64,000 nucleotides of DNA from Clostridium homopropionicum DSM 5847 (GTDB taxonomy: Bacteria; Bacillota; Clostridia; Clostridiales; Clostridiaceae): NCBI RefSeq assembly GCF_001263795.1, contig NZ_LHUR01000036.1, forward strand, positions 1 through 64,000, written 5' to 3'. Of the stretch, positions 1 through 7,924 are shown piece after piece (the stretch's first letter is position 1; each line of letters opens with the position of its first letter). The notes under the pieces were generated by a model that saw only the letters and a program-made list of their open reading frames with translations, did no database searches and was not told the DNA's origin. Made by a program: the position numbers and the translations under genes.

Positions 1-187
1 ATAAAAAGACTGGCTCATCACCAATCTTTTTGTAAACCAGGATGCAACCACCTGGGCATATGTAATTAATCTAACTTTATAGCTTAATTTAAATTCGGAA
101 GGGTTGCATTTCGATTTTCAATTAAGGATAAAATTTATGAAAATACATAAGAATTCCTAAATTACCTATACTATTTGTGAGAAATAT

Positions 188-338
188 AAGAATTTTACGA
201 CGTAAAATTCTTAGTGACCAGTAACCAATTCCCAGTAACCAGTTTTATTAATCCTACTGGCAACTGGTCACTGGTTACTGGTTACTGGTTACTGGTTACT
301 GGTTACTGGTTACTAAAGAAAAATGCGTCGCATTTTTC
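188..338. repeat. Palindrome - 7-bp tandem repeat - palindrome cluster
   Basis: A perfect 12-bp-arm palindrome lies at 188-212 (AAGAATTTTACG-A-CGTAAAATTCTT). A 7-bp unit ACTGGTT then repeats about seven times at 263-314, with complementary copies (GTAACCAGT-like) at 213-243, so the whole block can fold into a long hairpin. A second palindrome follows at 318-338 (GAAAAATGCG-T-CGCATTTTTC). No coding frame crosses it. The preceding bases 1-187 show no gene or clear structure that I can name. Confidence 0.8.
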
Positions 339-370
339 ATCTATTGTAAATAAAAAAGGTGGTGATTAAA

Positions 371-502
371 GTGGGAAACAAGAAGCCTAAAGATAGTAAG
401 GCTATGGATAAAAGGACATCAAAACCACAAATTATCCATGAGGATGAAATGAAAAAACATAAATCTAAAGGTGTAATAAGAGATACTAATGGAACAGTAT
501 AA
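371..502 (+). CDS. Small hydrophilic protein, unknown (43 aa)
   Basis: A GTG-started frame of 43 residues (begins MGNKKPKDSKAMDKRTSKPQ, ends DTNGTV) is preceded by AAGGTGGTG at a good ribosome-site distance. The product is very rich in Lys, Asp and Ser, has no hydrophobic segment, and is probably intrinsically disordered. It lies 23 bp before another tiny hydrophilic gene and probably forms a two-gene unit with it. I do not recognise the family. The evidence is the ribosome site, the paired arrangement and the terminator after the second gene. Confidence 0.55.
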   Translation: MGNKKPKDSKAMDKRTSKPQIIHEDEMKKHKSKGVIRDTNGTV

Positions 503-525
503 AATATAATTATGAGGAGATAAAT

Positions 526-672
526 ATGGCAAATAATAAGTTAAACAAAACCCACAATGATAAAAAAGAAGATGGTAAATTTAAAAAAGTTAATATAAAG
601 CATGGTCAAGCTGAAAGTACAAGGGCAGTATTTAACTCTCGTAGTCCTAAGAATATGGAAGATTTAGATTAA
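526..672 (+). CDS. Small hydrophilic protein, possible CPC_1213-like family (48 aa)
   Basis: An ATG frame of 48 residues follows GAGGAGA at 514-520. The sequence has a DGKFKK...HGQAESTRAVF core. This resembles a short clostridial family that I recall as CPC_1213-like; that assignment is from memory and tentative. The product is highly charged, has no membrane segment and no known activity. A strong bidirectional terminator starts 16 bp after the stop, which supports a real transcription unit with the preceding 43-aa gene. Confidence 0.6.
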   Translation: MANNKLNKTHNDKKEDGKFKKVNIKHGQAESTRAVFNSRSPKNMEDLD

Positions 673-687
673 ATTAAAGACTGTAAA

Positions 688-735
688 TTAAAAAAATCCT
701 TGCTACAATTATCAATTATAGCAAGGATTTTTTTA
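688..735. terminator. Bidirectional rho-independent terminator
   Basis: The inverted repeat TCCTTGCTA/TAGCAAGGA is flanked by an A-run on the left and a T-run on the right. It ends the small plus-strand genes and, read the other way, the minus-strand cheX unit, whose stop codon overlaps it. Confidence 0.85.
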
Positions 736-1197
736 AAGCTTCTCAAAGGCAGTATTAATTTCAATTGGAATATCATCTACTAAAATATTAATGCAAATAA
801 CTTTATCTGTATTCATTTTAGCCTCAAAATCATTCCCAAATATTAATGTAGGTGTTGATATGTTAATATTAACTCCGCTTTCTGAAAAATTTGTGCTAGC
901 ATTTGCTGTAAGCATATTGGAAAGCTCTGATATGGCACTTTGAGCCATATCATCTAATTCAGTTACTGGAAAACCCATCATCATTGTAGAAGCAATTTTC
1001 TTAGCACCTTCTATGTCTAAGCAGTAAACTACATTTCCTTTAATATCTCCTACTATACCAATATTCAACATTACTCCTTGGCTTTTTAAGTTTTTCCCCT
1101 TTAAACTAACGTTTTGCTTTTTTATTTCTTGAAATCCAAGTTGAGGCATTACGTTTAAGAAAGCATCAACAAATGGATTTATTAGTTTTACATCCAT
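733..1197 (-). CDS. cheX: CheX, chemotaxis CheY-P phosphatase
   Basis: 154 aa, the usual length for CheX. CheX dephosphorylates CheY-P in the cytoplasm to terminate the chemotaxis signal. The family active-site signature is visible: SAISELSNML around residues 87-96 gives the Glu91/Asn94 pair, with a conserved Pro at about 116. The start ATG overlaps the last codons of the upstream response regulator, so the two are translationally coupled. Partner and substrate are probably that regulator's receiver domain or a CheY elsewhere; this is inferred from the coupling. Confidence 0.85.
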   Translation of the reverse strand: MDVKLINPFVDAFLNVMPQLGFQEIKKQNVSLKGKNLKSQGVMLNIGIVGDIKGNVVYCLDIEGAKKIASTMMMGFPVTELDDMAQSAISELSNMLTANASTNFSESGVNINISTPTLIFGNDFEAKMNTDKVICINILVDDIPIEINTAFEKL

Positions 1198-2051
1198 TCT
1201 CCTTCACCCCTCTTAAAGCCCACATTTAAGTATACTTGTCCAAAAATAGTTTCTGAAACTACTTCTTTTGATTCCACTATAGTTCTCGATATATTTAAAG
1301 AATTACCATGAAAAATACTTGGAGGAGCTACCCTAAATCCAAAGACTTTATTTTTTCTGTTTAAAATAGAGCAGGCATTTCCTGATACTATATTAGAAAA
1401 CTCTCCCATTACAGCTAATGCTTCTTCTCTACTTTTAATATCTCTTTTTAACACATGCTTCGCTATATTTTCTACTGTTTCATATGAAGCATCTAAAATC
1501 ATGCTTCCAGAAAATTTACCGATTATTCCTACAACTATCGATACTCCTCTTGAATGATGATTTTCCTTTGTAACCTTTTCTTCTAGACACTTTGGAACAG
1601 TTTTGGTCAATCTATTCATATTATCTAAAAATGCTTCTTTAAATACATTAAAATATATTTCTTTTAATTCATTAAATAATTCTTCTCCAGATATTATTCT
1701 TTCAATGGCTGTAGTAAGTTCTTCTGGGTCTACTGGTTTTTGTATGTAGCCTGATACTTTGTTTTCTCTGGCTTTTTTAACTATTTCTTCATCCATCATA
1801 GAGCTAATAACTAAAACTTTAATATTGGGATCAATAGAGTGAATGGCTCTAGTACACTCTAAACCATCTGTTCCTGGAATAGTCATGTCCATAGTTACCA
1901 TATCTGGCTTTGTATCTTTAACAACCTTAATGGTTTCTTCTAAGGACCCTGCTTCTCCAACCACATCGTATCCCTTCTCCAATAATATATCCTTAATGAT
2001 GCTAATAGAAAATGGTGAATCATCAACAATTGCAATTTTAATTTTTCTCAT
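1188..2051 (-). CDS. Response regulator with C-terminal CheC/CheX-like domain
   Basis: 287 aa from the ATG at 2051, chosen because GAGGATGGG precedes it; an in-frame ATG 14 codons upstream has no ribosome site. Residues 1-120 are a CheY-type receiver: Asp10/Asp11 acidic pair, phosphoacceptor Asp55 (MVTMDMTIPG), Lys105 in IQKP. Residues about 140-280 resemble CheC/CheX, including GEFSNIVSGNA with the E-x2-N phosphatase signature. The protein could therefore carry both a phosphoryl acceptor and a phosphatase module, and may be self-limiting. It forms a two-gene unit with cheX. No DNA-binding domain is present. Confidence 0.85.
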   Translation of the reverse strand: MRKIKIAIVDDSPFSISIIKDILLEKGYDVVGEAGSLEETIKVVKDTKPDMVTMDMTIPGTDGLECTRAIHSIDPNIKVLVISSMMDEEIVKKARENKVSGYIQKPVDPEELTTAIERIISGEELFNELKEIYFNVFKEAFLDNMNRLTKTVPKCLEEKVTKENHHSRGVSIVVGIIGKFSGSMILDASYETVENIAKHVLKRDIKSREEALAVMGEFSNIVSGNACSILNRKNKVFGFRVAPPSIFHGNSLNISRTIVESKEVVSETIFGQVYLNVGFKRGEGEWM

Positions 2052-2184
2052 AACAACCCATCCTCTGCATATTAATATTTTTTTATGTAACAATAATTAT
2101 ATTATACCTTAGTTATCCAACTTTATCATTAGTATCCTTAAAAAATTTCAAATTTTAACATTTTTTTAGTATAAGAAGTATAAA

Positions 2185-2247
2185 AGGTGCCAGTCACCGG
2201 AGAAAGGAGAATTTCTTAAATTCTCCTTTCTCCGGTGACTGGCACTT
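2185..2247. repeat. Dispersed palindromic element, paired copy 1
   Basis: Two 30-bp arms (2185-2214 and 2218-2247) are complementary except for one pair and are separated by 3 bp. Each arm carries GGTGCCAGTCACCGGAGAAAGG or its complement. Six related elements occur elsewhere in the window. Here it sits between two operons and may also act as a terminator for the CoA-transferase-like genes. Confidence 0.9.
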
Positions 2248-2268
2248 ATTTTACCTATTTTACTAAAA

Positions 2269-2997
2269 TTACTTAGATCTTAAGTCATAAGGATCTATTC
2301 TTTTCAATGCCTTAAGCTCTTCCTCAGAAGGCATTGGAGTATACTTAACTTCATCATAAACTACCTTAAATTCAGTATTTTCAATAACTTCTTCTAAAGA
2401 TGAGGTTGGGTGAATGCTATCAAGCTTTAAGCTTCCATTCTTAAATTCGAAAACACATAGGGGAGTAACTATCTTCCACAGATTTCCTCTTGTAGTTACA
2501 AAATCAACTTTTTCTACAAAGGTTCTTTTATCGTGCTTAGTTCTCCATATTATTGCTTTTTTTGCTGTTGGTATAAGAACTGCACTTCCAGCACCTCCAG
2601 GAAGTCTTACCTTTGGTTTATTGTAATCTCCAATCACCGAAGCATTAACGTTTCCACTTACATCAAACTGAACTCCACTTAAAAATGCTACATCTAATTT
2701 TCCTCTCATAGATAAATCAAAAACTTCACTTAAAGGCAAAACAGCCTCTGAACCTTTAAAAAGCTCTTGACCTGCTGAAGAATACTCAGCATCTTTAATG
2801 GACTTTGGATTCACTCCTCCAGGTATGTTTAGATGCACAATATTAGGTCCATGAGTAGCTTTAGCTAAAGCAATAGCAACCATAGGCATATGAGAAGATA
2901 CTCCGTGAAATACATTTTCTCCATCCTTAAGAAGTCGTGATAAAGCACAGGTCATTATGTCGCTTACTCTTGCATTATTATCTATTGATGTCTTCAT
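2269..2997 (-). CDS. CoA-transferase family I, beta-type subunit (GctB-like), catalytic Glu apparently absent
   Basis: 242 aa. It resembles the B subunit of glutaconate/3-oxoacid CoA-transferases, including the GGAQIDPYGNVN-like stretch (here SGVQFDVSGNVNASVIGDY) and a PTSSLEEVIENT C-terminal motif. In family members a Glu in a VESG-type motif forms the acyl-glutamyl-CoA intermediate. Here the equivalent stretch reads IVHLNIPGGVNP and, by eye, has no Glu at that place. The protein may be a hydrolase or lyase on the same fold, as known for IpdAB, or a diverged transferase. Its start overlaps the stop of the A subunit. It is the last gene of the microcompartment operon. Confidence 0.7.
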   Translation of the reverse strand: MKTSIDNNARVSDIMTCALSRLLKDGENVFHGVSSHMPMVAIALAKATHGPNIVHLNIPGGVNPKSIKDAEYSSAGQELFKGSEAVLPLSEVFDLSMRGKLDVAFLSGVQFDVSGNVNASVIGDYNKPKVRLPGGAGSAVLIPTAKKAIIWRTKHDKRTFVEKVDFVTTRGNLWKIVTPLCVFEFKNGSLKLDSIHPTSSLEEVIENTEFKVVYDEVKYTPMPSEEELKALKRIDPYDLRSK

Positions 2998-3830
2998 TAC
3001 CTTGCCCTCCTTCCAAGAACTTTTCTATCCTTTGCTTCGTAGGACTTTATGTAGCTTTCAATTTCTTCTATTTTCTTCATTGAAGTAAAGCTCTTTAAAA
3101 CTTTTTTATCAATATCATATTTATTATAGCAAGAACAAGGGGCAGATCCACTAGGCACATGTACAATAGCTTCAACTAATATGTGTGGTATATCTACCAT
3201 ATCAGGATTCATTCTCATTTTACTTTCTGGAACTATTTGTTCAGTTGTTACTATAAGCTTTTTTGAAGCTCTGCTTATAAGTACATCATCAAATTTGGGT
3301 CCATATATTCTGCAATTCCCTTTTTCATCACACTCTTGCACATGAATAACTCCAATATCCGGTACAATTGCTTCTACAATACCGACAGTTTCTCCGCTAA
3401 AAGGATCCCTTACCATTTTAAAATAGTCATTTGCTTCAATTAAATCTCCATACATTAATCCCTTTACTGGCATGAAGGGTACTCCATAAGCAGCTGCTCT
3501 AAGGGCACTTATTACAGTGTAGCAAGCATGCTCATTAGCTTTTACCACTCCTTTTTCAATAGCTTTTCTATAATTATTTGCAAGACCGTATTCTGTTTCA
3601 TAACTTATGAAGCCAGCATCAACACTTTCTGCACATCCAGCAGCACAAAGCAAATCCACTTCATGTGCTCCGGCAGTTTTTATAAGCTTAAGCTTCCTTT
3701 TCTTTTGCCTTGCAAGTTCTCTTGTAAAAGCCATAGGAGCTCTGTGAAGCACATTGCCTCCAAAGGCAACTTTATCTCCATCTGATACTAAACTTACTGC
3801 TTCCTCTATAGTTATAATTTTATTTAACAT
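2997..3830 (-). CDS. CoA-transferase family I, alpha-type subunit (GctA-like)
   Basis: 277 aa from the ATG at 3830, preceded by GGTGGTGA; a TTG just before it is less likely. It resembles the A subunit of glutaconate-type CoA-transferases: an N-terminal EEAVSLVSDGDKVAFGG stretch, then PFMPVKGLMYGD, then VIHVQECDEKGNCRIYGP. It overlaps the B subunit by one base and lies 15 bp after the flavoprotein gene. The position at the end of the microcompartment operon suggests that it handles the acyl-CoA made from the sugar-derived aldehyde, for example moving CoA to acetate. This is inference, and the partner subunit's missing Glu makes the exact reaction uncertain. Confidence 0.75.
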   Translation of the reverse strand: MLNKIITIEEAVSLVSDGDKVAFGGNVLHRAPMAFTRELARQKKRKLKLIKTAGAHEVDLLCAAGCAESVDAGFISYETEYGLANNYRKAIEKGVVKANEHACYTVISALRAAAYGVPFMPVKGLMYGDLIEANDYFKMVRDPFSGETVGIVEAIVPDIGVIHVQECDEKGNCRIYGPKFDDVLISRASKKLIVTTEQIVPESKMRMNPDMVDIPHILVEAIVHVPSGSAPCSCYNKYDIDKKVLKSFTSMKKIEEIESYIKSYEAKDRKVLGRRAR

Positions 3831-3845
3831 CAAATATCACCACCA

Positions 3846-5177
3846 TTATTTTGCTGCATTACATGCTATATGAACTGCATCCCATACCCCTGCAAAAGGA
3901 GGTGCATAGCATAAATCAGTCATACCTAAATCCATTGTTGTCATGTTATTATGAATAGCAATAGCAAACATATCTATTCTCATAACCGCTCCCTTATTAC
4001 CTATTGCCTGAGCTCCTAATATTCTATTTGTTTTATCTTCATAAATAAGCTTTATCCATATTGGAGTAGGATTAGGGTAATAAGCTGGATGATCCTGAGC
4101 CATTACAAATACTGATTTATAATCTAAAGCTAAATTTTTAGCCTCATTTTCTGAAAGACCAGTTCTAGCTAGTTCATAATCTAAAATTTTAATTGCAGCA
4201 CTCCCTAAGGTTCCCACATATTTTTTGTGTTTTCCAATTATATTTTCTCCAGCTAACCTTCCGCATTTATTAGCGGTTGTACCTAAAGGAATAAAAGAAT
4301 TTTCTTCTTTCACCTTATGATAAACCTCTGCACAATCTCCAGCTGAATATATATCTTCTATATTTGTTCTCATTTCTCTATCAATTATTATTGCTCCATT
4401 CTTAGCTAGCTCAATTCCTGAACCCTTAAGAAAAGCTGTTGCAGGCCTTACACCTATAGCTAAAACTACTAAATCTGCTTCGTAAAAACCTTTGTTTGTC
4501 CTTACAGCTTCTATATAACCTGTTCCTACTAATTCTTCTACCTTTTCATTTAAGTACAGATCTACTCCCTTTTCTAACAAGTGCTTTGTTGCAATTTCAG
4601 TTATTTCTATATCAAAGGGCTGTAATATTCTAGGTGCAAATTCCACCACCTTAACATTTTTGCCAATATGATTTAAGGTTTCAGCAACCTCTATACCTAT
4701 GTATCCTCCACCTACAATCACTACATTTCTAACCTGAGGTGAACTTACAGCTTTATTTAATATTAATCCATCTTCTAAGGTTTTAAGTACATAAACTCCC
4801 TTTAAGTCTTTTCCTTTTATAGGAGGTATCACAGGTAAAGTACCGGTAGAGATCATGAGCTTATCGTAGGTATCTATGAATAACCTCTCGTTCTCTAAAT
4901 CCTTAATCATAACTTGCTTTTTATCTGGTACTATTTTAACAACTTCATGTCTTAAGTTTATTTTCATTCCTGTTTTTTCAAATTCTTCTTTTGTTCTTGC
5001 AATCATTTTAGTGTAATCATTATTTATGCCAGCTGCATAATAAGGAAGTCCACAAGCACCATAGGATAAAAAAGAACCCTTTTCATATACTACTATCTCT
5101 GAATCCTTATCTATTCTTTTTATTTTTGAAGCAGCTGACATACCAGCAGCTACACCACCTATTACTATGACTTTCAC
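3846..5177 (-). CDS. CoA-disulfide reductase / NADH oxidase-type flavoprotein
   Basis: 443 aa, standard length for the pyridine nucleotide-disulfide oxidoreductase subfamily with a single active-site Cys. Visible features are an N-terminal FAD-binding GGVAAGMSAA, redox Cys42 in SYGACGLPYY, a NAD(P)H-binding GGGYIGIEVAE in the middle, and a second FAD contact TNIEDIYSAGDCAE. Relatives reduce CoA disulfide or persulfides, or oxidise NADH with O2. Within this operon it might reoxidise NADH from the aldehyde dehydrogenase or protect CoA thiols; neither can be decided from sequence. Preceded by AGGAGGTG and 11 bp from the next gene upstream. Confidence 0.8.
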   Translation of the reverse strand: MKVIVIGGVAAGMSAASKIKRIDKDSEIVVYEKGSFLSYGACGLPYYAAGINNDYTKMIARTKEEFEKTGMKINLRHEVVKIVPDKKQVMIKDLENERLFIDTYDKLMISTGTLPVIPPIKGKDLKGVYVLKTLEDGLILNKAVSSPQVRNVVIVGGGYIGIEVAETLNHIGKNVKVVEFAPRILQPFDIEITEIATKHLLEKGVDLYLNEKVEELVGTGYIEAVRTNKGFYEADLVVLAIGVRPATAFLKGSGIELAKNGAIIIDREMRTNIEDIYSAGDCAEVYHKVKEENSFIPLGTTANKCGRLAGENIIGKHKKYVGTLGSAAIKILDYELARTGLSENEAKNLALDYKSVFVMAQDHPAYYPNPTPIWIKLIYEDKTNRILGAQAIGNKGAVMRIDMFAIAIHNNMTTMDLGMTDLCYAPPFAGVWDAVHIACNAAK

Positions 5178-5188
5178 CAGTGCACCTC

Positions 5189-6331
5189 CTATAGCTTTAA
5201 CATCTTTTCCTCTGCAGTTTTTAATGCTTCTTTTATGGTAACTTTCCCTTCAAAAGCTTTCCATAAAGCTTCATATAAGGCTCCGAATTTCTCTCCTGCA
5301 TTGTTAATTTGAGGAAGAGGCTTTGCATATTTTTCGATTAACTCTAAATGCATTCTATACCATTTATATTTATCCATATCTGTAATATATGTTGATTTTC
5401 TAACTGGTGACCCTGCATAAGCACCAATTACTCTATCTACACTTTTAGAGCTTATATATCTTAAAAATTCGTTTGCTTCTTCTTTTTTATCTGATAACTT
5501 ATTTATTCCAAAGCTCCAGGTTACATTCCAAGAGGTTTTTAATGCTAAAAATCCCACATCTTCCTTATGTAAACAATCATCATCTAAAACTACTCCTATT
5601 TGCCCACCCCAAGTTACAGCAAAAACACATTCATTGTTTTGAAAGGCATTTTTAACTTCATCATTGCCATAACTACTTGTATTTTCAGGTGCAAAGGCTT
5701 TAAGTCTCATATATTTTTTTAATGCTTTTTCTCCCATTTCATTATTGAAGGCAGGTTTATGTGTAATTGTATCTACTGCGTCAACTCCTTCATTTCTCAA
5801 ATAAGGTAAAAAATCTAAAAATATTTCACTCTGGTGAGCCTTCAATACAATTCCCTTCATACCATTATATCCATTACAGGAAGAAGCCATATAAATGAGT
5901 TCATCCGTTGATATTGCCTTTTTCTCGCATTTTCCTAAAACATTTTCTACTACTGATTTTCTGTACAATACTACATGCCCATCACAGAAGGATGGATAAA
6001 GATATGGTATATTATCTATCTTCACTTCTTCTCTAATAACTGGAAGAATGTCCTCATACTCATAATCCTCATTAAAGCTAGAATCTATTGGAGCTAGATA
6101 TCCTTTATTTACAAAATCTTTAAGCCACAAATGACCTGCTACCATGACTACATCATAATCTCTTTTACCTTCAAAGGCTGCCATCATTTCTGGATAATAT
6201 TCTGTAAAGGGTACAATTTTAAATTCAACTGAAAAATCACTTTTAAAGTTTGACAGTATCCCATACTTTTCATCTGTATAAGCGTATACTGCTGGATCTC
6301 CTACTGCTAAAACTTTAAGATTTTTACACAT
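5189..6331 (-). CDS. Extracellular solute-binding protein family 1 homologue lacking a signal peptide
   Basis: 380 aa from the ATG at 6331, chosen for AGGAGA with 7-bp spacing. The fold resembles family 1 ABC solute-binding proteins: KVLAVGDPAVYAYTDEKYG, YDVVMVAGHLWLKDF, then ECVFAVTWGGQIG and SFGINKLSDKKEEANEFLRYISSK. The N-terminus MCKNLKVLAVGDP has no hydrophobic leader and no lipobox, so it should stay in the cytoplasm. No ABC permease accompanies it. Sitting between eutN and the flavoprotein, it may bind a pathway ligand or a shell or enzyme component. The function is unknown. Confidence 0.75.
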   Translation of the reverse strand: MCKNLKVLAVGDPAVYAYTDEKYGILSNFKSDFSVEFKIVPFTEYYPEMMAAFEGKRDYDVVMVAGHLWLKDFVNKGYLAPIDSSFNEDYEYEDILPVIREEVKIDNIPYLYPSFCDGHVVLYRKSVVENVLGKCEKKAISTDELIYMASSCNGYNGMKGIVLKAHQSEIFLDFLPYLRNEGVDAVDTITHKPAFNNEMGEKALKKYMRLKAFAPENTSSYGNDEVKNAFQNNECVFAVTWGGQIGVVLDDDCLHKEDVGFLALKTSWNVTWSFGINKLSDKKEEANEFLRYISSKSVDRVIGAYAGSPVRKSTYITDMDKYKWYRMHLELIEKYAKPLPQINNAGEKFGALYEALWKAFEGKVTIKEALKTAEEKMLKL

Positions 6332-6359
6332 AATCATCTCTCCTAACAAAAGCTATTTT

Positions 6360-6614
6360 TTAAATGCTAGGTTCCCTGTCAAGTATACCAACAACTAGTG
6401 CATCTATAGGAGCATCCTTTTCAAGAGCGTATTTGGTTGTATCTCCTGTAGTTATAAGTACTAGTTCTCCAGTCCCCGCTCCTATAATATCTGCTGCTAC
6501 AAAACATGTTTTATCATCTCCATAATAAGGCTCAATTACAAGGAGCTTTAATCCCTGAAGACTATCATATTTTCTTGAGGATACAACTGTATTTACAACT
6601 CTTCCAACTATCAT
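6360..6614 (-). CDS. eutN: EutN/CcmL-type BMC vertex protein (BMC-P)
   Basis: 84 aa from the ATG at 6614; GGAGG lies 8 bp upstream, so the longer TTG-started frame is rejected. It begins MIVGRVVNTVVSSRKYDSLQG, followed by VAADIIGAGTGELVLITTGDTTKYA, the typical pentameric vertex signature (IGAGxGExVL). It caps the icosahedral vertices of the microcompartment. It is the only BMC-P gene visible here. It lies 16 bp from pduL in the operon. Confidence 0.93.
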   Translation of the reverse strand: MIVGRVVNTVVSSRKYDSLQGLKLLVIEPYYGDDKTCFVAADIIGAGTGELVLITTGDTTKYALEKDAPIDALVVGILDREPSI

Positions 6615-6630
6615 ATTAAAAACCTCCAAA

Positions 6631-7281
6631 TTACTTAAGTATTTCTAGCATATCTCCGTTGCTTATATCAAAAGCATTTGCCTCATCTACATCTATATGC
6701 ATATCTAAAGCATAATCTTCCCTTACTCTTATTACCACATTCATAAAGACTCCTCCACGATGTCCTTCAGCCTTCACATTTACCTTTTGCCCATCTATAA
6801 CGCCAAAAACTTTGGCATCATGAGAAGTCATATGAATGTGTCTTTCTGCAACCAGGCAGCCTTTATCTATGTTTATCGTTCCTTTTGGACCTATTATTGT
6901 AATTCCAGGAGTACCCTCTAGATTTCCGCTTTCACTTATTACTGGTTTAATTCCTAAGGCTCTTGAATCCGTAATACTTATCTCTACCTGAGTTTCTTTT
7001 CTTAAGGGACCCAGTACTCTAACATTTTCTATTTTCCCTTTACTTCCAACAAGAGTAACCTTCTCTTCAGCTGCAAATTGACCAGGTTGAGAAATATCCT
7101 TTACTTTAGTTAATTTATGATCAGCTCCGAATAAAGCTTCTAAATGCTCTTTGCTTAAGTGAATATGCCTTGCAGATATACTAACAGGAACTTTATTAAC
7201 TTGGATTTCTCCAGATTTTAATTCTTTTAAGACTAAATCCGTAATTAAACTTACTAAATCATCATTTTCTAGCATATTCAT
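6631..7281 (-). CDS. pduL: PduL-type phosphate acyltransferase, encapsulated
   Basis: 216 aa, two PduL domains. It converts acyl-CoA plus phosphate to acyl-phosphate plus CoA, recycling CoA inside the compartment. Metal-binding histidines are visible: SARHIHLS (His39, His41), AERHIHMT (His148, His150), and MHIDVDEANAF with His195. Residues about 8-22 (DLVSLITDLVLKELK) form an amphipathic helix ahead of the domain, typical of an encapsulation peptide. It directly follows the shell genes. The substrate would be acetyl-CoA if the pathway starts from 5-deoxyribose, or methylthioacetyl-CoA if from methylthioribose (inferred). Confidence 0.93.
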   Translation of the reverse strand: MNMLENDDLVSLITDLVLKELKSGEIQVNKVPVSISARHIHLSKEHLEALFGADHKLTKVKDISQPGQFAAEEKVTLVGSKGKIENVRVLGPLRKETQVEISITDSRALGIKPVISESGNLEGTPGITIIGPKGTINIDKGCLVAERHIHMTSHDAKVFGVIDGQKVNVKAEGHRGGVFMNVVIRVREDYALDMHIDVDEANAFDISNGDMLEILK

Positions 7282-7295
7282 TTACAATCACCTTA

Positions 7296-7571
7296 CTATT
7301 TTAATATTGGAAGAATTTTTTCTAAATCTCCATTTGGTCTAGCAATAACATGTGAAGCTACAAGTTCTCCAACTCTTCCAGCTGCTTCTTCTCCCACTTC
7401 AACAGCTGCTTTAACTGCTCCAACATCACCTTTTACTATAATAGTAACAAGACCTGAACCTATCTTTTCCATTCCTACGATTTCAACACTTGCTGCTTTA
7501 AGCATTGCATCTGCCGCCTCTATTGCTGCTGTTAATCCTCTTGTTTCTATAATTCCTAATGATCCGTTCAT
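7296..7571 (-). CDS. BMC-H shell protein (PduA-like), paralogue 1
   Basis: 91 aa, a canonical single BMC domain ([22 protein letters not shown], then [25 protein letters not shown]). The KIGSGL loop forms the pore of the hexamer in PduA-type proteins, so this is a main facet protein with a small polar pore. It is nearly identical to the product of the next gene upstream, a recent tandem duplication. Ribosome site AGGAGG. Expression is likely high with the neighbouring shell genes. Confidence 0.95.
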   Translation of the reverse strand: MNGSLGIIETRGLTAAIEAADAMLKAASVEIVGMEKIGSGLVTIIVKGDVGAVKAAVEVGEEAAGRVGELVASHVIARPNGDLEKILPILK

Positions 7572-7617
7572 TTTATTATCCTCCTTTTAATTTTCATTAA
7601 TAATTAATCTTTATTTG

Positions 7618-7890
7618 CTATTTTAAAATAGGTAATATTTTTTCAATATCTGAGTGTGGTCTAGGTATTACATGAGAAGCTACTAACTCTCCAACTCTTC
7701 CAGCTGCTTCTACACCAACTTCAACTGCTGCTTTAACTGCTCCAACTTCACCTTTAACTATTACAGTTACAAGACCTGAACCTATTTTTTCTGTTCCAAC
7801 TATTTCAACATTTGCTGCCTTTAGCATTGCATCTGCTGCCTCTATTGCTGCTGTAAGTCCCTTTGTTTCGATTATTCCTATTGAATTCAT
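7618..7890 (-). CDS. BMC-H shell protein (PduA-like), paralogue 2
   Basis: 90 aa, canonical BMC-H with [22 protein letters not shown] and pore loop KIGSGLV. It differs from the downstream copy mainly by an extra residue near the N-terminus, a few conservative changes and the segment RPHSDIEK versus RPNGDLEK. The duplicate pair probably forms the bulk of the shell facets and may mix in hexamers (inferred). It is separated by 46 bp from its twin and 34 bp from the tailed shell gene. Confidence 0.95.
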   Translation of the reverse strand: MNSIGIIETKGLTAAIEAADAMLKAANVEIVGTEKIGSGLVTVIVKGEVGAVKAAVEVGVEAAGRVGELVASHVIPRPHSDIEKILPILK

Positions 7891-7924
7891 TTATTATTCC
7901 TCCCTTGAGAATTATTCTATTTAC

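Noticed and set aside
263-314. Possible CRISPR array at the tandem repeat
   Set aside because: The unit is 7 bp and contiguous, with no spacers and no cas genes.
1843-2112. Plus-strand frame opposite the response regulator
   Set aside because: It lies antisense to a clear REC/CheX gene, has no ribosome site or recognisable motif; similar opposite-strand frames through the window are shadows of real genes.
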